DNA of 64,000 nucleotides from Diplonema japonicum (taxonomy: Eukaryota; Euglenozoa; Diplonemea; Diplonemida; Diplonemidae). The notes under the pieces were generated by a model that had not been told where the DNA came from, made no database searches, and worked only from the letters and a program-made list of their open reading frames with translations. The stretch lies in the NCBI GenBank assembly GCA_964019335.1, contig OZ025654.1, positions 124,001 through 188,000 on the forward strand. The letters run 5' to 3'. A program made the position numbers and the translations under genes. Below, one piece after another: positions 38,263 to 47,416 of the stretch (positions are counted from its first letter, which is position 1; every line of letters begins with the position of its first letter).

Positions 38263-38410
38263 AAAAGAAGAAGAAGAAAAAAAAAAGAAGAAGGGCAAGA
38301 TATTATTTTTTTCCCCCTCTTTTTCTTGTAAGCAATCAGTAAACAGAATTCACCAAAAAGTGCAAGGAAAAAGATTTCAGCAATGACGGAGGGGGGGGTA
38401 GGGGGGGGGG

Positions 38411-38776
38411 GGGGGGTCATATGTGGTCGATAAAGTGACTTTTTTCAGTGCCAAAGAACGTGTCTAAAGGCCTATAAAAGGTAGAAAACAGGATTCTGGG
38501 GTGGTGCACACGACTTTTTGGCACTTGTTGAAACTTGGTAGCTTCTTAAAAAGTTAAAATTTTCTCGAAATTGTGCATAGGGAAACCACATACGAACAAT
38601 TTTTTAAGATTTGCTTTCTGGCCACAATAAAGCGTCAAAAAAAAAAAAAGGTGGCCAAACCTATTTCTTTGGGCCTGTGCACCTGATTGTCTCATCGAAA
38701 CACAGAAAGCAATCTTTTTTGTCAAAACTAAAAAAAAGTGACTTTATCGACCATTCAAGGCTAATATGACCCCCCC
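38411..38776. mobile_element. Inverted-repeat element (MITE-like)
   Basis: The left end has GGTCATATGTGGTCGATAAA and GTGACTTTTTT. The right end carries the inverted complement of GGTCGATAAAGT with one mismatch, then an inverted ATATGACC. About 360 bp, no ORF. G and C runs lie outside both ends. Confidence 0.6.
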
Positions 38777-38929
38777 ATAAGGCTATGTTGGCAAGGCAAC
38801 GTTTCCAAGCTTTTTTTTTGATAATAAGGAAACGGAAACGGAAACGTTTCTTTATTTTGGGGTCGTTTCCTTAAGTATCTGAAAAATAAGATACCGTTTC
38901 TTGCCAAGATAGCCCAGGGGGGGGGTTCT
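38770..38929. mobile_element. Small foldback element
   Basis: GGCTATGTTGGCAAGGCAAC at 38781-38800 is the imperfect inverse of GTTTCTTGCCAAGATAGCC at 38896-38914, bordered by C run and G run respectively. Internal GGAAACG repeats occur. It directly abuts the element at 38411-38776. Single ends of the same family lie near 25024-25077 and 57620-57680. Confidence 0.55.
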
Positions 38930-39594
38930 TTTTTTCTTCTTTAGTGCAGCGCATTGATCGCTGCTCGGATACCGGAGGCAAAACACACAAAAAAATAAAG
39001 AAGGTTTTCTTTTTTTTGTTTTCCTTTTTATTCGTCAGTAGGAAAAAAAAGAATTGCTCGCACGAGCGGGGGGGAGGGAGAAGATTCATCATAATAAAAA
39101 AAAAGGGTAACTTCATTCTTTCGATAGTGATTCTCTTCTTCTTTTTTCCTTCTTCTTTTTTTTTCCATTTTTTCTTTGTCAGAACCCTTTCTTCAGGAAA
39201 CTGGTAGGGGCTGTAAAAAAGAAAAAACTTCAATAAAAAGATTTTTGAAGAAAGAAAATAAAAAAAAAAAGAGCACGAAAGATTGCTTGAAGCATTGCTA
39301 TAAAGGCTCGGTATTTTTTGTTCCCCCGCTTTTTTTGCTTTTTTTTTTTTCGGAATCAATAAGAAAGGTTTTTAAAGAGGGGAAGAAGGGGAGAAGAAAA
39401 GAAATAATGGAGGGAGGGACAGGGGGGCCCCCTCGAGGGCCCATTGATAATTTTAATACTTTCGTAGTTTGCATTGTATGGTGAAGACCCCCCCCACCTA
39501 GGTACCTGTGCCTTGCGCTAAACAAGCCAGCGCACCAGCTACGGTCTTCAGCAGATGGGGTCCCGCCTGAAGCTGCAAGTTTACACCGTCAACC

Positions 39595-41205
39595 TTACAC
39601 CACAGGCTCTTCGCTGTTGGGCAAAGTGTTCACGGGAGCAGGGCTCGCGGCAGCTTTCTTACTTGTGACGTACTTTGCGATGAATACCAAGGAGACGATG
39701 ATGGCAAGGGAGGAGAGGACCACCGCCACGATGATGCCGGGGGTCATTTCGAAGTCGTCATCGCTGTCGGGGGAAGGAGTGGGTGCCACAAAGCACTTGT
39801 TCACCGCCCCCACCCTGCTCAGCGTGTACCCAGCACCGCACGTCATTGCATGGCACACCCCGTTCAGCATCGTCGTCGCCGTTGCCCCTGCCATCGCACA
39901 GCCAAGCAGGCCAGTCCCCGTCGCCGCCCCTGTCACCGTCATCGACCCCAACGTCTGCTTCAAACCATTGTCGGCCAGTACATTCGCCGCCACCTGATTC
40001 ATTGCACTGCCAAGCTGCGCCAACTTCCTGTTCGACACGGTGGCCAGCACACCATAGAGCACACTCCCGCACTGGTACACAACATTCGCGCTCGTCACGC
40101 TCAACGCCGTCCGCAAGATGCCCTCAAAGATGGCCACCTGTGTCGCGTTCCCGGTGAACGCTGTGCAGTCCCCGTCCCTGAACAGTGCGTCCACGCGTAC
40201 TGTCGTGTTGCTCTCGAAGTAGGTCACGCTTGTCCCGTCCGCCACACATGTGTACGCCACGAGGCCGTTCAAAGAAGGGTTCCCGTACCCTGCCCCGCAG
40301 GTGCACCTCCCAGATCCGCATGTGGCAGACTGGTCCCCCAGAAGTGTGCAGTCCGCGTTCACAGTGCACCACAAACCGTCCAGAGGTGTCACAGGTGCGC
40401 CGTCGTCTTCAGGTGTGACAACAGGTGTTGTTGCATTGCCATCCTCCATGGGGGAGGTCACATTGGCATCGTCAGGGGTCTGCAGGGGAGCAATCACGTC
40501 CTCCTCGGGAACTGCCTCTGGGGTGGTGACGTTGGCGTCCAGGAGGGGGGTCCCGCAGGACCACCGGAGGGTGAAGCCAGAGCCGTTGACGGCGTAGTCG
40601 CTGGTGAAGACGACAGTGAGGGGACCCTGGAGGGGACCGAAGGGGGAGCCCTGGACGACCCTGTGTGTCCCGTGCGCGTGGTTGATGTCGATGAAGTCAC
40701 AGCACGCCTCGACGTCGTTGGCGGTCAGCTGGAAGTACACCACCTCCGTGCAGTTCACCTCCCAAGACACCTGCGTGCTGTCCGGATACTCCCCTCCCGA
40801 CTCGGGGTACACGATCTCCCCGCCCGTCGCCTCCCCTTGGTCCTCCACCGACACGGGAGGCTCCCCGTCCGCCCCGTCCGTGCACAACCAATGCACATCG
40901 AACCCTGCCCCCCGCGCCCCTCCCCCGGTCGTGTTCGTCGCGTACACCAGCTTCACAGGGCCCGTCACGTTCGCCACCTCCCCCGTCGCCACCCCGTCCG
41001 CGTGCTGCACCTCCAGCGTGTCGCAGCACCCCGCAAGGTCGTACAGCGTCCACTTCAACCGCACCGTCCCCGTGCAGTCGATGTCCCACTCCGACTGCGC
41101 CTCAGCCGACAGCGTCTCGTTCCCTGGGAAGGTAATCTGACCCTCCGTTCCAAGGGGCACAGCCCCCAAGGTGCACAGCAGCCCTGCAGCCACGAAGGTC
41201 AGCAT
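39595..41205 (-). CDS. CUB/EGF surface glycoprotein 3, short form without tandem repeats
   Basis: 536 aa, ATG start. Signal peptide, two CUB-like domains (to about residue 220) and the EGF-like segment are essentially the same as genes 1 and 2. The variable middle is only about 50 residues (one partial repeat). The membrane-proximal domain and TM are identical to gene 2, and the last ~20 residues differ (KKAAASPAPVNTLPNSEEPVV). Likely single-pass surface protein. A LINE 3' fragment ends only about 70 bp upstream of the ATG, so its promoter-proximal/acceptor region has been rebuilt. Confidence 0.88.
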   Translation of the reverse strand: MLTFVAAGLLCTLGAVPLGTEGQITFPGNETLSAEAQSEWDIDCTGTVRLKWTLYDLAGCCDTLEVQHADGVATGEVANVTGPVKLVYATNTTGGGARGAGFDVHWLCTDGADGEPPVSVEDQGEATGGEIVYPESGGEYPDSTQVSWEVNCTEVVYFQLTANDVEACCDFIDINHAHGTHRVVQGSPFGPLQGPLTVVFTSDYAVNGSGFTLRWSCGTPLLDANVTTPEAVPEEDVIAPLQTPDDANVTSPMEDGNATTPVVTPEDDGAPVTPLDGLWCTVNADCTLLGDQSATCGSGRCTCGAGYGNPSLNGLVAYTCVADGTSVTYFESNTTVRVDALFRDGDCTAFTGNATQVAIFEGILRTALSVTSANVVYQCGSVLYGVLATVSNRKLAQLGSAMNQVAANVLADNGLKQTLGSMTVTGAATGTGLLGCAMAGATATTMLNGVCHAMTCGAGYTLSRVGAVNKCFVAPTPSPDSDDDFEMTPGIIVAVVLSSLAIIVSLVFIAKYVTSKKAAASPAPVNTLPNSEEPVV

Positions 41206-41274
41206 TTCTTTTTTTTCTTTTTTTTTTTGTACGAAAACTGTCAGTGTTGTGTCTCAAAGAAAAAAAATATATAT

Positions 41275-41852
41275 ATGAGTTAAAGGAAGTCTTTGTGAGA
41301 CGCCCCCTTGTTCTCATGCTCTACCTGCACCTATCCCCCTTCAGCAGCGGTTTCTCCTTCTTCGGTGGTCGTGCCGGCCTCCTCCCCAGCTTGGCTACTT
41401 TTTCCCTTCTTTCCTTTGCCCATTGCTTCCCCAGCTCCTCCAGGTCGTACTTGGTCTTCGTTGATGCAAAGATTGCTCTTCTACTCCACCCGATCACCGC
41501 CTTCGTCCCTCCGATTGATCGCAGCGTATGTACTCTCTTGCATGGTTCAGCAGGGAAGGCCCTCCTTCCTTTCACCTTCTTCTGCAGTCTCCCTAGTTCC
41601 CATGTGTTCCACACCTTCTTCATCACCGTGTGCCGTCTCCTGGCCTTCTGTCGCACCTCTGCCAACTCCCCTAGCTTCCCTCCAAGGGATTTCTGGGTCA
41701 CGTTTTCGAAATCCAGCGCCAGCTCCACCGTCGACACTGCCGTGCTTCTGTTCCCTCCATACCAGCGCAGCTGCTTGAGCCATTTCAGCACCGGTTTCGT
41801 GTACTCCTTCAGGGTGTTGCCGGTCTGCAGCCTCGCGAACTCCTCCTCTGTT
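41275..41852 (-). mobile_element. LINE 3' fragment, copy C
   Basis: Encodes the last about 175 residues of the LINE RT protein (EYTKPVLKWLKQLRWYGGN to PLLKGDRCR), uninterrupted, and ends with the family 3' terminus. It is about 75% similar in protein to copy B. It is 5'-truncated near 41852, next to a T-rich/CACCAACAG stretch. It lies between the C2-like gene and glycoprotein gene 3. Confidence 0.88.
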
Positions 41853-41925
41853 GGTGAAAAAACAAAGGGAGAAGAAACAAAAAGGTCAAAAAAAACAGAA
41901 AAAAAAAAAAAAAAAAAAAAACTGT

Positions 41926-42855
41926 TCAGGCAGCATCATCATCTTCGGTGAGCTCGGTGAGCAGGCCTGGCGGTACACGGCCGAAGGAGGGCGTGCTGGT
42001 GCTGGACTTGGGAAAGTCAGTAACAGTGCCAAGCGCGAGGACGACACGAACCTCGCCGTAGTCAACGGTTAGGATGCAGGGAAGGGAGGACACCTGCCAG
42101 ATGGGTGCCCCTGCACGCTGCTCGCAACTAGTCACGCTGAGACCAAAGGAGCTATGCAAAGTAGGGCAAGAGAGATGGAGCAGGCTGAGCGGGATATTGG
42201 TTACCATAGGTCCGTCCATACGGCCAAGTCCAATAGCAGTGCGTGTACTATCAATCTCAAGAGAGAGGGTACAAGGTAAAGAAGGAACCTTCCAACTGAT
42301 TTGCCAGGGCAAAGGAGAAGCACTACCGAGGAGGGCGCCAAGGTCTGCCTTGTGCCGTGGAAGCGCCTGGACGAATACAGTCGACGAGGGCTTGCTAGAT
42401 ATCGATGAAAGCTTTGCTTGTGGTGTTCCCAGATTGAATTTCCATTCAAGGAAGACATCCCCGAAGCCCCTTCCTGCTTTGTCCAGGGACATGTCCGTGT
42501 CGTAGTGATCCTGTCGTGGGCCGAACCGTAGGGGTTCCGTAGGGTCGTGGATTGGGTATTTTACGAGCGATTTTGTTACTTGGCCGAGAAAGGTTTCTCG
42601 CCTGTGTTTCTCCGTGTCACGCGGTATGTGGAAGGCGGCAACCTTTACTACTGCTGCACTGAAATCGAGCTGTGGTATTTCCTTTTCTTCGTTGTAAACC
42701 GCATTCAGATCCTCTTTAATGGACGTGCGAAATATTTCTGTCTCACCCAGATACAGCCTGATCTGAACCCTACTCACACGGCCGCCTAGAGAGCTGCCAA
42801 GTATACCCGTTACCCGGTGTATTTTGACCCATCCATTCTCGATTCCAATTGGCAT
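41926..42855 (-). CDS. C2-like domain protein
   Basis: 309 aa from the ATG at 42855 (MPIGIENGWVKIHRVTGIL). The frame continues upstream only through a pyrimidine-derived Phe-rich stretch without ATG. The N-terminal 110 residues (VKIHRVTG, VQIRLYLGETEIFRTS, VVKVAAFHIPR, FLGQVTKSL) look like a C2 beta-sandwich. The remainder is possibly a second beta-rich module (PWQISWKVPSLPCTLSLEI repeats in form as IWQVSSLPCILTV). It ends acidic (TELTEDDDAA). No signal peptide or TM. A membrane-phospholipid or protein adaptor is possible; Ca-binding Asp residues are not obvious. Confidence 0.65.
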   Translation of the reverse strand: MPIGIENGWVKIHRVTGILGSSLGGRVSRVQIRLYLGETEIFRTSIKEDLNAVYNEEKEIPQLDFSAAVVKVAAFHIPRDTEKHRRETFLGQVTKSLVKYPIHDPTEPLRFGPRQDHYDTDMSLDKAGRGFGDVFLEWKFNLGTPQAKLSSISSKPSSTVFVQALPRHKADLGALLGSASPLPWQISWKVPSLPCTLSLEIDSTRTAIGLGRMDGPMVTNIPLSLLHLSCPTLHSSFGLSVTSCEQRAGAPIWQVSSLPCILTVDYGEVRVVLALGTVTDFPKSSTSTPSFGRVPPGLLTELTEDDDAA

Positions 42856-43632
42856 TCCTCTTTTCCCCCTTTTTTTGGTTTGAAACAAGAAGAAAGAAAG
42901 GGGAAGAAGGAAGGGAAAAAAAAAAAAAAAAAAAGAAAGAAAAAAAAAGATCAAGTCATCTCAAAAGGGGGGAAGAAAAAAAAATGGGGAACCAGGAACA
43001 AACCAATGGGGGTAATAAGAAAACCGGTTTGAAAGAAATGGAGAAAGAAAGGGTGGGGGGGGGGGGTGGATTAAAATAACCCCCTTATTTTCTTTATTTT
43101 CTTTTTTCCTCCCATCCATAAGCGCACTAAAAGAAAGAGGAAGAAGAGAAGAAGAAAAAGACGGGAAAGCAAGGCAGAAAAGGCAGCCCTGACCTCTCTG
43201 CTATCAGATGTGTCATTGACAAAAAAGTTCTTCATCTTTCTCTTTTTTTTTCTTTCGCTCAGTGGTTGTTACCTTGTCTAAACAGCACAAGGAACCGTAA
43301 ATTCGTGTTTTGGGGGACTACATGGATTTTCTCTTTTTGGAGGGGATGGAATGTCAAAAGCTCATCTACAGACCTTACCACAAAACCCCCATTTTATTTT
43401 ACTATTTTCGTTTCCTTTCTGCTTGATTAACACAAATACTATATCAAAAAAAGAAAAAAAAACACAAAACAAAAAAGGAGGGGGGGGGGGGGGGGGACAC
43501 TGTTCACGGTAACAAAGAAACAAATCTTTTTCCACCGCCTTCAACCCACAACTTCTTTTCATGGTAACACTTTTTATACCTTATTGGGGACATCATAAAT
43601 GTGCAAAAAATGAAAAGAAAAAGAAAATGAAG

Positions 43633-43665
<33 letters not shown>

Positions 43666-43747
43666 CCTCAGAGCAGTGTCTGCGGAGGGGAAAAGAAATT
43701 CTTTTTCTTTCGGTGTACCGTGAACGATGGCTTTTTTTCTTCTTTAA
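42856..43747. other. Intergenic, homopolymer-rich
   Basis: A-rich and purine-rich on the plus strand, with a G run at 43481-43496 and an A run at 43630-43662. No gene seen. It borders the piggyBac element. Confidence 0.55.
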
Positions 43748-45527
43748 CCCCTAAACGCCCGCGCGGACGTTTTTGTCCTTATTTCAAAATTTGCTTTTTC
43801 GCTAAGTACTTTTTTTTGAACACGGCCCCTGGACTTCAAAATATGGCATTGTTGCGCGGTTTATTTTGTCTTGGACTACATTTTGCGTTAAAAGTTTTGT
43901 TTTAATTGAAACCGGCAGGGTTGGCTTAAAATGAAATCAGATGGTCAAAATAGCAGCGAAAAACGTGAGTCTCCTCCGACTGGTCAGAAAAAGAAGAAAA
44001 AGACGATGAGGCGGTCAAAAAGAGGGGCCGGAAACGATGCTTGGGTGGGAGAAATACTCCCAAAGGCCCGAAACATATCATTTCCGTAAAAAGGTGGGCT
44101 TAGGACACCTCTAGGTGAAGCGGCCAATGAGGAAGGTGTTTTTAATCTTTTTTTTTACACACGCGGTACTTGAGCTCATAGTTTCTTCCACGAACGGTCG
44201 TTTCGGTTCAAAAAAACAGCGGAATCTGAATCTTTCCATCCCAGAGTACAAAATTTGGCTTGGGTTGGTCCTGTTAATGGGTTTAAGCTCGGCACCGAAC
44301 ATGAAGAGCTACTGGACAACAAATTCTAATTTAACCATCCCGGCTTTTGAGAAAATGAGCAAACCGATTCGTTGACATACAGCGCTACCTCACCTTTGAC
44401 AACCTGGAAAACATTTGGAAGGCCTGAAACTGCACCTCATGCGCAGGTTTCTTGACATCATTGTCAACCGGTGTAGGACTGTGCGGACCCCTGGCAAGTG
44501 GTTGTCTGTTGACGACAGTGTTATCCCGACAACAATAAAAGTCATGGCACCACGAAAAAGCAACTCGGTGGGCATCAAGGTAATCGCTACATGCGACTCA
44601 TAAAACTGTTACCTGGCGAATTTCAACATTTTCAGCAAGAAGTCCACAACACAGGACCTAGTCATGCGTACTGTCGACTCCTAAGGGTTTGCTGCCGACC
44701 CCTGACCTGCAAGACCAGCTCCAGGGGACTGGAGTTCGGCATATGAAAACCCGGAAGTGGACCATGGTCGTTTTTTATTGGGTCCTGGAAAGCTGTGTTG
44801 CCAACCCCTCCATAATCTGGAAGAAGAGCAGGGAATGTGGCAAAAATTATGGCTTCCCGAGCTTCAAAGAAGAACTTGTTGGCAAGCTTCTCACCCATGC
44901 CCCAAAAACCGATAGCACACACCCCCCGACAACACCGTCACCGACCCCCAAGCTCAAACACGCTAGCAATGAGGATTCCCTCACTCAGAAATACCCAAAA
45001 CGTCTCGATTTGACCCTAAATCACACCTCCGAGACCATGATGAACGGAACGAAGGTGAAGAGGGTGCTCTATGCTGTTCCTGGGTGCGGGAAGAAGGTGC
45101 AAACGTGGTGCCCCTGTTGCAAAACCCCCTTATGCAAAACGTGTTTTTTACCCTTGCATGCTACCCCAGCTGGAAAAAAAACTCACAAGTTGCTTTTTTC
45201 ATCCCACAGCCCCAAAAAGTCTCTAGACTGACCTCAATCCTAGAGTTCAGGGCACCAAATAGGGCTGAATGCTGCCCTTTTTAGCCCAGCCATAACTCCC
45301 CCACGACAAGACCCCCCAAAATCGGACATAAAAAGTACCCCCTCAACCCCCCTCTTACACACAAAGTTAAGTGTTCTCATCTGAATCTGGCACCTGGAAT
45401 TGAAAATTTTAGTACCGTTTACCCTTTCCTTGCACCTTCCTATGGTTGCATGCTGCCCTTTTTTTGAGTATTTAAAGCAACAACGAAAATGGGGGGGTAC
45501 CGTAGATAGGCTCCGGGCCTTTAGGGG
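43748..45527 (+). mobile_element. Decayed piggyBac-type DNA transposon
   Basis: Left end TTAA then CCCCTAAACGCCCG (43748). Right end CGGGCCTTTAGGGG (to 45527) followed by TTAT. The 14-bp terminal inverted repeats have one mismatch, and the TTAA/TTAT flanks fit the piggyBac target site with one mutation. 1780 bp long, with a broken transposase on the plus strand, opposite to all host genes. Confidence 0.85.
43931..45231 (+). pseudogene. piggyBac transposase remnant (DDE_Tnp_1_7 type)
   Basis: Pieces in three frames in the right order. MKSDGQNSSEKRE... basic N-terminus with a stop near 44088; FFFTHAVLELIVSSTN and KIWLGLVLLMGLSSAPNMKSYW (44115-44375); LSVDDSVIPT and GIKVIATCD (44415-44603, catalytic Asp region); RKWTMVVFYWVLESCVANP and a C-terminal cysteine-rich domain CPCCKTPLCKTCFLPLH (44689-45231). 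Multiple frameshifts and stops mean no activity. Cut-and-paste at TTAA is the established chemistry of the family. Confidence 0.82.
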
Positions 45528-45631
45528 TTATAAACAAAAAAGAAATCCACAAAGGGCGGGAGGGAAACACACACTATGCAGGGGGGGGGGGGGGGGGCAC
45601 TAACCCAACCCAAATGTCAAAACACTCTCTT

Positions 45632-47416
45632 CTACCCTTGACTCGATCGTGCCGACCTGTACGCCAGGTAGCACACACCTCCTATCACAGCACCGATCAC
45701 AGAGGCAAAGGCGAACCCTATAGCGAAGGTCATCCCCTTGCCGTCTGAGAAGGGTGAAGCAACGTTGCATTTCACTCCAGTAGAGGTTGATGTCAGTTCG
45801 TAGCCTTCGATACAAGCAACGGCTTGGCACGCCCCTCCAAGGTACGCCGACGCTTCTGCACCGACAGAAAGGCAGCTGGTGAGGGTTGGCCCCACCCCTG
45901 CCCCTATCATGCTGAATCTCATGTCTTGAAAGTTTGATTCAAACTCATTCTCTTCCTGGACTTTCTTAGCGAGCTCCTGCATGGCCGACTCAAGCTCTAC
46001 CAACTTGGTGTTGGAGAGGGTATCGATCAATACACTGAAGAAATAACGTATCCTCCCGCTGTGGTCACGCCTGTAGTTCACCTCCACGTACCTGGACTTT
46101 ATATTCGCATCGGGTGCGCCGAGCTCGGCTTTCAGCATCGCTTCCAATTTCTTCTTGTGTTTGGTGTGGACTTCAAACCCTGTCAGGTTGAAGCCTTCGA
46201 ACAAGCCGTCCACTCGCACCTTGCTGTCCGATTTGAAGTACGTGGCAGCCTTGCTGTTTTCCACACAAACGTGCGCGACCTTTTCGTTTGTAGCAGGGTT
46301 GGAGTACCCTTCCGTGCAATGGCATTTCCCTGCAACACATTTTGCGTTCCCGTCCGCGCCGCAGTCCTTGTTGGCCGCACACCACAACCCATTGTCGCAA
46401 ACGTAATCGAATTTAAAACCCTTACCAACGGCAACTTGATTCGTCCGGAACGACACAGTGACAGGGCCTCGGGACGCATTCTTCGGTACCTTCTGCAGGG
46501 ACGGTGACACGGGCATACCCTGCACGCTCAACAAGTCCAGTTCTACTACGTCTATGGCGTTCCATTGAAAATGAACGGTCCCACACTGGAAGACCCATTG
46601 CGTGTACACGTTGTTATCGTAATTCTTGTTGTCGGCCTCGGGGTATGCTATGGTGCCTTCGTTGTTGGTGATGTATTCGGTGTGCGACGGCTTCTTTGGT
46701 ACGTCGCCGGCGGAGCAGACGTATGATGCAGCTACACTGTCGTAAGAGTCTTTGGGCCTTGCGAAGACTAGCCTCGCGGGTCCTGGGAAGAATCTAACCT
46801 TGCTTCGACGTGGCCTTTTAGTAGATGATATTGTCCGCTGGATTTTGTTCCATCCGTTTGCGTGGTACACAACAAAGTTGCTGGGGGAGACATCGGTGAT
46901 GTTGACACGGGTCGCTTGCAGTGCGATGGTGTAGTCGCAGTTGATAATCTGTTCTTGGTACATCACCTTGGTGTCGTCATTGCCCCAGGACACAACACCT
47001 TCGGACTTTTTGGGCATGACGTCTACGTCCTTCACGAAAGAATATTTGGTTTCACCACCACACCGGTACACGAGATGGAACCCAAAACTGTTAAAATTGT
47101 TGTCGTCTGGCTTGAAAATAAACTCCAAAGGCCCTCGCAAGCTTGACTCCAGCCAGTTTGGTCTTTTCAACCGCTTGACCCTGCCGGTGTTTGTTTGTTT
47201 CACCGACAGAACGTCATCGTTCTTATGCACGCCGTCGTAGAAAAGGTTGAGGGACACCAACCTGAAGTATACGTCCTTCTCGCAATCCACTTGCCAGTTC
47301 TGTTCGTCCTTGGTGTATAACTGGTTGTTTCCTGGGTAGATGATCGTCTGCAACTCCTGCTCCTCTGCGGAGAAGGCCACGCACATGATGAAACCGATCA
47401 TGCCGGTGATCGCCAT
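45632..47416 (-). CDS. CUB/EGF surface protein, diverged family member without repeats
   Basis: 594 aa, ATG start. Signal peptide (about 1-20), three CUB-like modules (about 22-125, 130-235, 238-345), an EGF-like segment (LWCAANKDCGADG ... HCTEGYSNPATNEK), a membrane-proximal domain with YFKSDSKVRVDGLF that parallels YFESNTTVRVDALF of genes 1-3, one TM (about 562-586) and a very short tail. It has no Pro/Thr repeats. The domain order shows it belongs to the same family as the three tandem genes but is diverged, with an extra CUB module. Type I surface protein, function unknown. Confidence 0.85.
   Translation of the reverse strand: MAITGMIGFIMCVAFSAEEQELQTIIYPGNNQLYTKDEQNWQVDCEKDVYFRLVSLNLFYDGVHKNDDVLSVKQTNTGRVKRLKRPNWLESSLRGPLEFIFKPDDNNFNSFGFHLVYRCGGETKYSFVKDVDVMPKKSEGVVSWGNDDTKVMYQEQIINCDYTIALQATRVNITDVSPSNFVVYHANGWNKIQRTISSTKRPRRSKVRFFPGPARLVFARPKDSYDSVAASYVCSAGDVPKKPSHTEYITNNEGTIAYPEADNKNYDNNVYTQWVFQCGTVHFQWNAIDVVELDLLSVQGMPVSPSLQKVPKNASRGPVTVSFRTNQVAVGKGFKFDYVCDNGLWCAANKDCGADGNAKCVAGKCHCTEGYSNPATNEKVAHVCVENSKAATYFKSDSKVRVDGLFEGFNLTGFEVHTKHKKKLEAMLKAELGAPDANIKSRYVEVNYRRDHSGRIRYFFSVLIDTLSNTKLVELESAMQELAKKVQEENEFESNFQDMRFSMIGAGVGPTLTSCLSVGAEASAYLGGACQAVACIEGYELTSTSTGVKCNVASPFSDGKGMTFAIGFAFASVIGAVIGGVCYLAYRSARSSQG

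Larger units (their letters stand above)
37396..39594. other. Intergenic region with stacked small mobile elements
   Basis: Holds a solo repeat with part of the recombinase-element ORF (38085-38262), an inverted-repeat element (38411-38776), a foldback element (38770-38929) and G runs at about 37567-37585 and 38389-38416. No host gene seen. Confidence 0.6.
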
